Of a DNA stretch of 64,000 nucleotides, positions 1-11,252 are shown piece by piece. Below the pieces are notes generated by a model. The model had not been told where the DNA came from, searched no databases, and was given only the letters and a program-made list of their open reading frames with translations. Numbering within the stretch: the first letter of the stretch is position 1; each line of letters starts with the position of its first letter. Source of the DNA: Stercorarius parasiticus (taxonomy: Eukaryota > Chordata > Aves > Charadriiformes > Stercorariidae); assembly GCA_013396915.1 (NCBI GenBank), contig VWZL01002566.1:62001-126000 (forward strand), read 5' to 3'. Position numbers and translations under genes: made by a program.

Positions 1-1111
1 ATTGATTGCACCATATATAATATCTCCTCCCGTCTTTATGGTGATAAAAATGAATAGTCTTTACAGAGAATTTTTGTAAAAAAATCTCCTGGATTTTCTC
101 ATGCCATAAAGAAGAAATCTGTCTCATCCTTCTAAGGTTCCTCTATTTTAGACAGACTTAAATGCACTGATGAACTAGAAAAAAAATTAAGTGCCAAGTC
201 CAATCATTCCCATCTATCGACTTTCTTCCTTTAAATAAGAGCCATAGAGCTGAAAGTCAGTACTTTATTTTTGTCATTTTTTTCTTAAATATTTACTTTG
301 ATCAGACAGATAATGATTAGTAGCTTCCAGGACAGTGAATATTACTAACAGCAGTGTTTTCAAACTGGCATCTTCCAAAACACCATTTAGTTCAAAGAAC
401 TGCAAAGTTTTAGGCAGTGGCCGCTTAGTCCCTCAAAGGTAGATGAAGTTAAAGGTTATATTTTGGTGGATTTTTATTTTTCAGGGAACTGTAGACTACT
501 TCTAACAGGCAACAACAGCTCAGGTTTTTGGGTAAAGAGGTGAATATAAGTAGCTAGTTGCCATTTCCTCTGTGAAAACCTGGATTGCTCTCAACTTGGG
601 GAGAAGACAAAGAAGGAGGTCTCAGAAAAGGACACATATTTCCCAGAGTTTGAGAAATACATCTTCTAAGGATAACACTTTTGCTTCCTAATCCATAACG
701 GCAGCAATGTGGATTGCTGCTTTGTGACTAACCAACAATAATTTCCTGTTCATTTCCACAAAGACATGCTTTGAATCTTTCTTGTGTCTTTCTTGAACTC
801 AGCAAGACCCTCTAAAACAATGTCCTCGGCAGCACAGCAGCAGTTGCCACCTCTCCCCAAGACATGTGTCATGATATTGTGCTAATGGTTCTCATTTCAT
901 GGTGACATTTCCAGCATGCAACACTGCGTCCCCTTCTTGTTTAAGCACATTTTGAGTGATTAGGCAGCTTCTGGATTATATAAAATTCATCAATAGGCCT
1001 CTTACGTGTTTCTGAGACTGCAAAGCTTACATAGCATATTCTCAAGTCATAGCAAAGTTAACATTTAAGACTATTTAAATTGCTGGTTGTGATGAAAGGC
1101 TCAAGTATGGC
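1..1111. other. Intergenic, no gene seen
   Basis: AT-rich unique sequence. I see no coding region, repeat array or RNA gene here. It ends where CR1 similarity begins. Confidence 0.6.
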
Positions 1112-2034
1112 TTAAGATGAAATTCTTAAGCCAGGTAAAAGACAGCCCCACTAGAAGAGATGCAATACTCGACCTGATGGTCACCAACACAAGTGAACTA
1201 ATTGGTGACGTCAAGATTTGAGGCAGCCTGGGCTGCACTAATCATACACTGATGGAGTTCACAGTCCTGAGGGATATGGGTCAGGTGAAGGGTAAAGTCA
1301 GGATCCTGAATTGTAGGAAAGCAAACTCCCAGCTCTTCAAGGAGTGTCATTAAGATGCTCTAGGAAACCACCCTCAGGGACAAGGGAGCAGAACAGAGCT
1401 GGAAGATCTTTAAGGATGCTTTCCACAGAGCTCAAGAGCTCTCAACCCCCTAGTATAAGAAATCCGGGAAGGAAGGCAAGAGACCAGAATGGCTGATTCA
1501 AGACCTGTTGGTCAAACTAAAGGGCAAGAAAGAAATGCACAGGCAGTGGAAGCAGGGACAGATATCCTGGGAAGAGTATAGGGATGCTGCCTGGCTGTGT
1601 AGAGATGGGATAAGGATGGCTAAGGCGCAGCTGGAGCTGAACTTGGCAAGGGACGCAAGGGATTGAGAGCAGCCCTGCTGAGAAGGACTCGGGGGTACTG
1701 CTGGATGAAAACCTGGACATAAGCCAGCACTGTGCGCTCGCAGCCCAGAAAGCCAACTGAATCCTGGGCTGCATCAAAAGAAGCGTGGACAGCAGGTCGA
1801 GGGATGTGGTTCTCCCCCTCTACTCTGCTCTGGTGAGATGCAACCTGGAGGATTTTGTCAAGCTCTGGAGCCCCCAACATAAGAAGGACATGGACCTGTT
1901 GGAGCGGGTCCAGAGGAGGGCCACAAAGATGATCAGAGGGCTGGAGCACCTCTCCTATAAGGACAGGCTGAGACAGTTGGGGTTGTCCAGACTGGAGAAG
2001 AGAAAGCTCCAGGGAAACCTTATAGCAGCCTTCC
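1112..2034 (+). mobile_element. CR1 LINE fragment, internally deleted, 3' end missing
   Basis: This is a dead piece of a CR1 non-LTR retrotransposon, whose ORF2 normally encodes an endonuclease and a reverse transcriptase. Positions 1,112-1,660 align closely by eye with 51,062-51,600 of the longer CR1 in this window; they cover the end of the endonuclease (the DLMVTNTSELIGDV-like stretch and its histidine region) and the linker after it. The sequence then jumps at about 1,660-1,665 to the part matching 52,343 onward, the C-terminal reverse-transcriptase/thumb region, readable as YKDRLRQLGLSRLEKRKLQ near 1,960-2,015. All catalytic reverse-transcriptase motifs are therefore absent. An in-frame TGA at about 1,218 and frameshifts also break the frame. 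The element stops at 2,034, before the 3' UTR and terminal repeats, which is unusual because CR1 copies are normally truncated only at the 5' side. Confidence 0.93.
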
Positions 2035-2953
2035 TCTTTTCTGAAGCTAATTATTGACTTAGTTTTAAAAATCCCTAAGGAAAGTTGTTTTGGAAGGTTT
2101 TACTTTTTACAAAAGACGGTTTTCATAACAATATATGAATTTTTACAGCCCCACATGCCTTTAAAAACCCTTTCTTGTGCCTAGCAGCCTTTTGTTACAA
2201 TTGCCGCCTTCTCCTCTGAACCCCAGAAGTCAAACATTATGCTTTTCCTATTGCATACGAATGTTAGGCCTTTGGCACACCTAGGTGCATACCTTTTAAG
2301 GCAAACCCATTAAAATTAATGTAACAGCATGTACATCCATCTGGTGTACATAAGTCAGCCAGGAGCGAGTCCTTTGATGGATTTAGTCTGCCTTGTACAT
2401 CTTATGAATTCAACTAGTTAAAAACCTTGTGACCTTTATGTCTAATATTGTGCATAATTTTGAAGATGATAGAAATGCAATTTATCTGTTTTCTGAATTT
2501 ACTTTTGTAGCATAGTCCAGCAAGTGAACTTGACAAAAAATTTTGGAAAAAAATATTTTAATCCTTTAAAAAGAGGAGAATTTAATTTGGTATCACGGAT
2601 TACTTGTTTTGATCTAAAATTTCACACTAAATAGCCCCCCCAAATTACATTAAATGCCACAAACAATAAAGGTAATATCTGATTTGTTTTCTAGTTTAAA
2701 TAAACCAAACTTTGACACCTGAAATGAAATCACTGAATGTGTTGTGTAGCTATTTTCATTAAAAATATTACAAGGCATTGTGTCTTAAATTTTACCCAAG
2801 CTGCCTACAGATTGTAAGGTATCAGCAACAAAGTCAAATACCTTAGGAAACACGTTAATTCTGCTGACGATAATGGTGACAAGAAAGTTATTTTACATTT
2901 GGACAATACAGATCAAGCAATTTTCATAGCTATAGCTTCCAGAGCTAAAAATT
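2035..2953. repeat. 919-bp direct duplication, copy 1
   Basis: This segment recurs at 3,294-4,212 with an offset of 1,259 bases. Line-by-line reading found no mismatch, and the seven-C run and the A runs are also equal in length. Copy 1 begins immediately after the broken CR1 and ends at a single N (2,954). The content is AT-rich and non-coding. Perfect identity with ends at Ns points to an unmerged contig overlap rather than a genomic duplication. Confidence 0.95.
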
Positions 2954-2954
2954 N
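2954..2954. other. Single-base assembly gap
   Basis: One N directly after duplication copy 1. A one-base gap of this kind usually marks a scaffold join of unknown true size. Confidence 0.9.
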
Positions 2955-3292
2955 ACAGAAGTGACCAAGACATACATAATATGAGTGAACAAAAAAAAAA
3001 AGGCAATTAAATATAAAGTGAAGAAAAAAGATTGTGTTTAGATTTTCAACTGCTAAGATCAGTGCATCTCCCCCGACTGATCAATATCTGTGATAATAAT
3101 AATCTGTGATAATAATCTGTGATCCATGATAGCTGGATCTCCCAATTTTCCCCTCTTTTGACTTTTTGATTTATTTATCTAAACATTGTCATCATAACTC
3201 TTAGAGCTGTAATGGGAGTTTCTCTGGCATTGTGCTATAAGATCTAGCTTTTTCTTAATCTGCCAAGGCCCTCTGGTAGAATCTGTTAATAT
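2955..3292. other. 338-bp piece between two Ns
   Basis: Short AT-rich non-coding piece bounded by an N on each side and lying between the two duplicated copies. It may be a small contig placed in the wrong position. It contains a short tandem array at 3,086-3,123. Confidence 0.7.
3086..3123. repeat. Short tandem repeat of ATCTGTGATAATA
   Basis: The unit ATCTGTGATAATA occurs about three times, the first followed by an extra ATA and the last incomplete. A simple replication-slippage repeat. Confidence 0.8.
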
Positions 3293-3293
3293 N
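3293..3293. other. Single-base assembly gap
   Basis: One N directly before duplication copy 2. Confidence 0.9.
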
Positions 3294-4212
3294 TCTTTTC
3301 TGAAGCTAATTATTGACTTAGTTTTAAAAATCCCTAAGGAAAGTTGTTTTGGAAGGTTTTACTTTTTACAAAAGACGGTTTTCATAACAATATATGAATT
3401 TTTACAGCCCCACATGCCTTTAAAAACCCTTTCTTGTGCCTAGCAGCCTTTTGTTACAATTGCCGCCTTCTCCTCTGAACCCCAGAAGTCAAACATTATG
3501 CTTTTCCTATTGCATACGAATGTTAGGCCTTTGGCACACCTAGGTGCATACCTTTTAAGGCAAACCCATTAAAATTAATGTAACAGCATGTACATCCATC
3601 TGGTGTACATAAGTCAGCCAGGAGCGAGTCCTTTGATGGATTTAGTCTGCCTTGTACATCTTATGAATTCAACTAGTTAAAAACCTTGTGACCTTTATGT
3701 CTAATATTGTGCATAATTTTGAAGATGATAGAAATGCAATTTATCTGTTTTCTGAATTTACTTTTGTAGCATAGTCCAGCAAGTGAACTTGACAAAAAAT
3801 TTTGGAAAAAAATATTTTAATCCTTTAAAAAGAGGAGAATTTAATTTGGTATCACGGATTACTTGTTTTGATCTAAAATTTCACACTAAATAGCCCCCCC
3901 AAATTACATTAAATGCCACAAACAATAAAGGTAATATCTGATTTGTTTTCTAGTTTAAATAAACCAAACTTTGACACCTGAAATGAAATCACTGAATGTG
4001 TTGTGTAGCTATTTTCATTAAAAATATTACAAGGCATTGTGTCTTAAATTTTACCCAAGCTGCCTACAGATTGTAAGGTATCAGCAACAAAGTCAAATAC
4101 CTTAGGAAACACGTTAATTCTGCTGACGATAATGGTGACAAGAAAGTTATTTTACATTTGGACAATACAGATCAAGCAATTTTCATAGCTATAGCTTCCA
4201 GAGCTAAAAATT
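3294..4212. repeat. 919-bp direct duplication, copy 2
   Basis: Matches 2,035-2,953 with no difference seen. It begins directly after an N and runs without a break into unique sequence at 4,213 (AAAAGAAAAAATTACAAG). This copy is therefore the one physically linked to the downstream DNA, while copy 1 is linked to the upstream CR1. Confidence 0.95.
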
Positions 4213-7200
4213 AAAAGAAAAAATTACAAGAATTACAGGATATCTGACCGCTGAAACATCCCACAAAATTATAACCAGAAATACTCATTGCAGGCACAGT
4301 AGCCAAATAAGAAACAGGATGCTGGTCACACTATGTGAACTCAGATACTATGCTACTTTTTAACCATTTGATGATTTAACCATGATGATTTTGGAAACCT
4401 TGGCTATTTAGGAAAGAAAATGAGCAATACTCTGCAAATAAAGATTCAGAGAGGAAAGCAATTCAGTTTTCAGTGGGACCTGAAAGGATAACTCACCATG
4501 ATATTTTCATTTTACCTTAAATGGAAGGAAAATAAAAATTTGAAAAAATTCTATACCAAATACAGTAGACAACAGTATTTTACTGGAAAAATTCAAAATG
4601 TTTTTTCCTATAGCGTAGTTTAATAGTATATATATATTATGTGCATACATGTCTCTATATACCTATGTATATTGCCGTGTGGATATATTCTACATATAGG
4701 AATACATGTGCATACATAAATATAGTGAATTGCATCACGATAATTTAGACTGTTATTGATTAAAAAACATCCAAATGTAAAGAGGTACATTTATTCTTAT
4801 AACTGGATGTTGGGTTTTTTTCCTTCTTAATGTTAAAGGAGTGTTGAATACATCAGCCAGGGACATTATCCTGTTAGTCACCACATTTGGATAATTCATT
4901 TGCAATATCCAATTATCCACTATGTTAATGCCACACATCTGTGTGCAAACCCTGCCAATGAGACCACATTCACATTCAAAAAACACACTAGACTCGTACT
5001 ACTGCAAAATAAAATCCCATCATTCCCATCAAGTATTCACAGACACTTGCTCTTTCTACAGGAAAAAAGAGTACAAACATCCCAAAGACAGGCTTATTCA
5101 CTTGAAGCATAAAATAAAATAAAACCTCCTGCAACTATTTTTGCCAGTTTCCTGAAGGCACTGCATTGCAAAGCAGAATTAGACATTTTGTATGCATTTT
5201 TTACATTCCTATTTGACGATCTGTACAGAACCTGAAGGTTAGAACTTTACAAGATAAATGCTATTAACCTGTGTACATCACCATTTAGAGGTCAAAATAC
5301 TTTTCAAGAATATGTTGGGAAAAGCCCAAGTGAGGTGTGTATGGGGAAAGATAAAATCGTTCTGTTGTTAGTCTTTAAATGATAAGAGAAAAAAGCCATT
5401 TCTTTGAGAAGAAAGTTATAAAATAAAAAGATCAGACACTATAGTAATTCTTACCTACACTGCTAAATTTCCTCTTTTTGCAAAAGAGTACAAGCTTAAC
5501 ATCATTTTCACTGAAATTAAACTGAAAGTACCAATGAACTTAAAGGGACTAGTGATATGCATAAACTCAGACATTTGTATTTGCTAGTATAGATTCAAGG
5601 ATTAAAATATTATCTTGAATTTTGGACTTAAGACAAGAATCAACTACTAGACTGAGATCCAAAGCTAATACAAAAGATCCCAGTGAACCAGTGGGGTCAG
5701 TAAACATCAAACATGAAATAAATCAGAAAGCATGAATTAAGGACACAGGAAAGTAACAAGCAGAATATAGATAAAGGAAGTTCCAATGAAGTACAGCTGA
5801 TGCATTTCTTGCCTAGATGTGTGAAAGAAGTGCAGTCTGTACGTCCTGCTCCAGGTCACACCATGAGTGTTACACAGCCTGACAAATCTCATACGGTTCT
5901 AGAATACACCTGAGAGACCTTTCCCAGTGTTTCAGTCTCAGCATCTTAGAATTAGGAGAGGTAATAAGCATTGCATTTGGTTGTCCACTTCATTCTATCA
6001 ACCTCAAACCAGCATCAGTCACCAGGTAGGACAGTACTGAATCCAATCTCAAGTCACTTCAAGTACTGCGAAGATCACGAATGCTGACATAGCTTACCAG
6101 GCTTGTTGGAGCTCACAGCTTGTCTACAGTGAAGTGAACATAGATATTTGTGTGCGTAACAAATAACAGGTCTACCTGAGATCATCGTTGCCTCCTCATG
6201 GAGCTTGCTTTATGCAGGAAGCATGCATTAGTTCATGTCTTCTTACGCTGTCTTACGCTCAAATACAAAAGAGATGATACACTGGAGCCCACAAGATTAT
6301 AGGTAGAACTGTGCTCAGTTCGATGGTTGGTTTAGTAGACAAATCAGAACAAAAAAATAGCCACAATGCTTTTTGTGTGTCCACTATATAGCAAAGAAAA
6401 GCATTATTGCTATTTTTTTTATTTGCTGAAGAGAGGACAAAACTATGAATAAAGCAAAATAGGTAACCCAGTATAGGAAGAAAAGCTTTGTACAATTTGT
6501 CATTCTTCTGGAAAACAAGAAAATGCAGCCAAAACAATATATGGAAATTTTTTCAGGGGAGTAATAATTCAAAATAATTCATTTAGCTATTTTCAAATTC
6601 ATTTCCCCTTCTCCCCTCCTCCTCTACTTTTTTTTTCCCCCCTAAGTCATGTAATTAGCATAGACTGGTAAGTATTTTTGGAGGGCTCAACCCACATTTT
6701 TCCATGAGTTATTTATTTAATCACTTTTTGAGCAGATGATGCATTCACAGACCCCTGATAAGAGAAAGGTAGCTTTTTACCAACACAAGATACTCTCCAA
6801 CATGGACGCAGCAAGCTGCTTGCCTGACCTTCTAGAAAAGCATTCTAAGCCTGCTCTCACACAAAGCACTTTGAAGAAACCTAAGGACTTCAATACAAAT
6901 ATAGTCACATGTTGAATGCCATCTTAGTAACTGAAAGTCAATTTTACCAGTGTCTACTGTACATACCCTGATATTAGAGGAGTATTGGCTTATGACTGTT
7001 GAGATTAGGAAAGGTGAAGGGCAAAATCCTCTGGCAAATCAGCACAGCTCCTCTGCCACAGTTACTCCTGTGGCACTAAGCTACATTTGCATCCCGCTGT
7101 AAGTTGCTTTTTCCTCACCTAAACATATCCACAAACATCAAATACCCAAAAGCTCTTTCTGTGAAGTCCTGAAGTCCACATAACATAGCTTTGACTTGAG

Positions 7201-9017
7201 AGCAGAACAAACTCTCCATTACGGGAAATTTTGGAGAATAAAAATTAACAACCTGAGATGTAAGGACAGGTATCACATTCTTGCCTTTATCAAGGAAAAC
7301 TCGGATGCGAGGAAAGTGAGGAGGGATAATTCATAGACACAAACACATCTTATCTCTCATCTTGAGTAAAAAGAAACACCATCTGAGCTCAGCCTCAGTG
7401 CACCTGACTGGAAATACTGTGAATGGCAGCTGTGTAAAACAGAAAGGGTTTGACGTGCAGTGACAACTAGAAGGTTTTGAATACTGTTAGGCTTAAATAA
7501 CCTATAACCAGATATATCAGTGAAACAGCAATATTTGTCACATTTAAGTAAAGACATCCAGTTTGCTCTGACAGTCATTGAGAAACAACAACAGCTCCAT
7601 CACACCGCTTGCAACTTGCTTCCTCAGGTCCTACAAGGCGGATTGCTCTGACTTAAGGGGCGAATAATCGTGTGGGCTATTGAGTAACAATGCAAAAAAA
7701 GCCATTGTGTAAAGGAGATTACTGCTTAAAAATAATTACAGAATTACGAAAATGCAAATTCCAGATGGAAATTGCCATAATGGTTATTTTACTGAGGCCT
7801 TCAGAGTACACTCAGAGGAGGCAGAGCATTGACACGACAGGCTGTTATTACGCAAAAGGTCAAAGTTTCCCTTAGATTATGTCTACTCTGTGAGTCATTG
7901 ACTTTTATAGAGTGAGGTGTTTAGAAAAAAGTCTCATGAAATTTATGGCAGCATAATGTTCTGGCTATAGTCTGTAACCTTATTTTAAAAGAAAATATAG
8001 CTCATTAAGTATAATATTCAGACTGTATCATGTATTATTGTTTTCATTTAAGTGGCACCATAAATGTACACTGGGCTTTAGAGCCTGGTTTGAAAGGTAA
8101 TAACCCTGCCATGAAAAATTTACACCTTAAGGACTTACTCCTTGAAATATCTACTCAAGCGAGTAACCCAACTGGAAGTCTGACAGATATCAATGGACTT
8201 ACACAAGTAAGGACTTTAAGACTCCCATCCTACATCTTTAGGAGTTGCAGAGGAACAGCATATAGTGTTGAGGAAAAGGGCTTTTTTTTTCTGAGTTTTT
8301 GCTTGTTGCTGCCTTTGAACGTGCCAGTCACAGCATCCTGCCTTCCTGTAGCTTTCCCAGGAATCCTGCCTTCCCATAGCTTTCCCAGCTTTGCTCTCTT
8401 AAACCCTTCTCATCTGGCTCATTCATTTCTCCTCTTAGGATCCTATCTCCATCTTTTTCACATCATTTTCTTTATATCCTGTCATGGTTTAGCCTGGTTC
8501 TTCGTATGGCCTACATTCTTATTCATGAGCTCCTTCCGCCTATGTAACTCTACTTCTCATGTTACCTCTCTTAAATTTCTACCTGAAGGTCTCACTGCTT
8601 AAACTTTGCATGCTCAGCCTGGAAATCGGAGTAACGAGTACTAAACGTTGTAAATAAAAGTGGCTAACCTATCCTTTTCCCTCTTCAGTAAACAAGATTT
8701 TTGAGAAATACACAAATGAAAAACACATTTTCAGTTCAAAATGCAGTGCTTTTACTGCAGCATGTATGCCCACCACTTCAAACAATTTCATAAGAAATAA
8801 GCATTAATTATATAGTGAATATTTTTACTATTAAGAACAGAAAAAACGGCTGGTTTTATGACTAAAGCTGAAAACAATCCATTAAAAAATAAAAATAATG
8901 AAATGAATGGTCTTTATTTGACACTTAGCGCATCAGTTTTCACCAAAAACGGTTTTTTGCATGTCTGAGGCTGAATCTTTTGGGGTACTACTGGGCAATT
9001 TAAAGGGATTGTAAATG
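4213..9017. other. Intergenic, no gene seen
   Basis: AT-rich non-coding DNA. It includes a TATATA/CATACA-rich patch at about 4,624-4,730 and scattered short ORFs with no recognisable protein. The longest, at 8,030-8,602, covers a pyrimidine-rich tract and resembles no family that I know. Confidence 0.55.
8335..8388. repeat. Tandem duplication, 28-bp period
   Basis: Two 26-bp units (8,335-8,360 and 8,363-8,388) beginning ATCCTGCCTTCC and ending CTTTCCCAG differ at two positions. They lie in a pyrimidine-rich tract that also keeps the surrounding frame open. Confidence 0.8.
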
Positions 9018-9186
9018 TGCATCAGACTAAGCTACATTTGCATCAGTGCAAATGATTTCACTAGATTTTCACAACTAATTTTCTTAGTATTAAAGTACTA
9101 AAGCAGTTTAAGTAGATTTTTGCAAATGAGCCTTGGCAATTATTCTGAATAGTTTAATGTACTGAAAATTAAATGATTTGCAATCT
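9018..9186. promoter_or_regulatory. Cluster of octamer (POU-type) motifs, candidate element
   Basis: Seen directly: a perfect octamer ATTTGCAT at 9,036-9,043, TGCAAATG at 9,047-9,054 (together an inverted repeat with a 4-base spacer), a further TGCAAATG near 9,122, and ATTTGCAA near 9,176. POU-domain factors such as Oct-1 bind ATGCAAAT-like sites. That this is a working enhancer is inference. Some clustering is expected by chance in AT-rich DNA. Confidence 0.25.
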
Positions 9187-10750
9187 TGCGTGGTTACAGT
9201 TATGACCATGACACATTCTCGTTTCTTTCCCCCACCCTCCTTTTTTAAGAAGGAAAGAATATATTACTTACGTACTGGAAGTAAGAAATGAGAATTCAAA
9301 CTAAACTGTACTTTTTTAAGTGAGTGAACACAGCCTGTAGCTTACTGGTCTTAGAACAACTCTACTACCAGAGTAACTTTTCCTTCTTATTTAATGTGCC
9401 ACTGAATTAAGGATGTCATTTTACGTGTTTTTCTTTATTCTTACTTTAAAAGCTCAGCCAACAATTATGCATTTGGATAATTCAATTAGGGTTTTAGAAA
9501 AATGTCTGCTTGGCGAGACAATCACCTGCCCCTTAAAACTAAAACATTATATGCCAAACATCTCCAATCTCCACTGATTAACAATAGCATATTCCAAATT
9601 TATAGGGTCTATTACAAGCCATCTGAAGAGCAGACACTGTGCCAAATCTCCCTTACTCCCTCTCCAGGGAATCCCTTCTCAGATGCTCTTTTCACATCCA
9701 GTAAACAACACTTTATGTCTTTTGAACAGATAGCAGATAATTACCATATGGTTAAAAACATGCTTGCTTCATTCACTTTCCCACTGTAAACTTCCTTCAT
9801 TATGACAGCTAAGGAGCATCTAGGGAGGTAAACTCTATCATTTAGCCCTCTATAGGCTTAGTGGTTTAAAAGGTCAGTGTCTATTACAATAAAGTTAGAA
9901 GGAAGTGTAAGCGACTTTGCAAAAAATCATTTTTTATTCCAGCAGGGCTGAAGAGAGAAGCGGATGCAGGTGCAGGTGTGAGAATCTGACACATACTGCA
10001 CTGAGCACCAATATATTTTCTTATTGCATCCAGTACAGTTACAAACGCACGCTCAGGAATAATGTAGCAGGAGAACAGCTAATAAGGATTTGGGAAGATA
10101 AGGAGGTACAACTGGCCTCTTTCTTGGGTCCCTTGCTGTTTCACTGCCCTGTTGTTCACTGCGTAGTATAGGGCTACAGCTGGGAAAAGGAAACTCAAGT
10201 CTTTCAGTGGTAACTATGCAAGAACATGACCCTTTCAACCCTGTCTGTCAGCACCCTGGGGAGGGAAAGAAGGACTTGCCCATCTCATGCACATAATGCA
10301 GCAGACGAGCTGAATCCCAAAAGGGATAAGAAAACCAGATTCCCGGAGATCTGTCACAGTCTTGGGGAGCCTCACAGGCTGTGTTCGTGTGGAGCTGCTT
10401 TACAGGAAAGCTAATTATCATTTCTCCCAAGCTGAATGATCGATTTCATCAGGCTCCCTCTCTATTGTGGTTGCTTAATCTGTGCTACGAACGGAAAAGC
10501 TTGTTGGCAAATGCTATGGCACTTTTGACCTCTCCAAGATTAATTCTTTGTGACCTGGCTATTTACTTAGGAGTGCAGGCGACAGACGAGCCCATAGGGG
10601 TGAGAAAGAGCTTCAAATATGTTGCATCCTTTTGGTATGACTTCTATCACTTCTATTCCACAGCTCCTGGGATACGAAAACCTCAAGGACAGGGAGGAGA
10701 GAAGAGGATCCTGATTCCTGTTGAATTTTATCTCCTGAGCCTACTAAAAG
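9187..10750. other. Intergenic, no gene seen
   Basis: Non-coding unique sequence between the octamer cluster and a CR1 fragment. I see no repeat or conserved coding signal. Confidence 0.55.
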
Positions 10751-11252
10751 GTTCTATCACTTGTTACTTGGGAGAAGAGACCGACTCCCACCTCGCTGCA
10801 ACCTCCTTCCAGGGAGTTGTAGAGAGTGATAAGGTCTCCCCTCAGCCTCCTTTTCTCCAGGCTGAACAACCCCAGCTCCCTCAGCTGCTCCTCATAAGAC
10901 TCGTGCTCTAGACTTTTCACCAGCTTCGTTGTCCTTCTCTGGACATGCTCCAGCACCTCAATGTCCCTCCTGTAGTGACGGGCCCAAAACCGGACACAAT
11001 ACACAAGATGAGGCCTCACCAGTACCGAGTACAGGAGAGCAATCACTTCCCTTGTCCTGCTGGCCACACTATTTTCAACACAAGCCAGGATGCTGTTGGC
11101 CTTCTTGGCCACCTGGGCACACTGCTGGCTCATATTCAGCCATCTGTCGACCAACATCCCCAGGTCCTTTTCTGCTGGACAGCTTTCCAGCCACTCTTCC
11201 CCAAGCCTGTAGCGCTGCATGGGGTTGTTGTGACCCAAGTGCAGGAAGATCT
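10751..11252 (-). mobile_element. CR1 LINE fragment (end of ORF2)
   Basis: Read on the minus strand, the sequence encodes the C-terminal part of a CR1 ORF2 reverse transcriptase: [17 protein letters not shown], then [50 protein letters not shown] and [15 protein letters not shown]. The reading frame is open across the whole fragment (about 11,268 down to 10,747), but it covers only the thumb and C-terminal region; the endonuclease and the catalytic reverse-transcriptase motifs are absent. The fragment stops near TSDRT, before the C-terminal tail, 3' UTR and terminal repeats, so both ends are lost. It belongs to a different CR1 subfamily from the + strand copies at 1.1 and 50 kb, judged by the [12 protein letters not shown] block. 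It cannot be mobile. Confidence 0.93.

Noticed and set aside
8480..8520. TGTCATGGTTTAG as the edge of an endogenous retroviral LTR
   Set aside because: Only the first dozen bases resemble an avian LTR start. The following sequence does not continue, and no polyadenylation signal, primer-binding site or second LTR is seen.
8030..8602. 190-codon open frame on +
   Set aside because: It covers a pyrimidine-rich tract with a tandem duplication. The product is a Leu/Phe/Ser-rich low-complexity chain without a known domain or splice context.
10381..10911. 176-codon open frame on +
   Set aside because: Its 3' third is the antisense of the CR1 fragment and the rest shows nothing recognisable.
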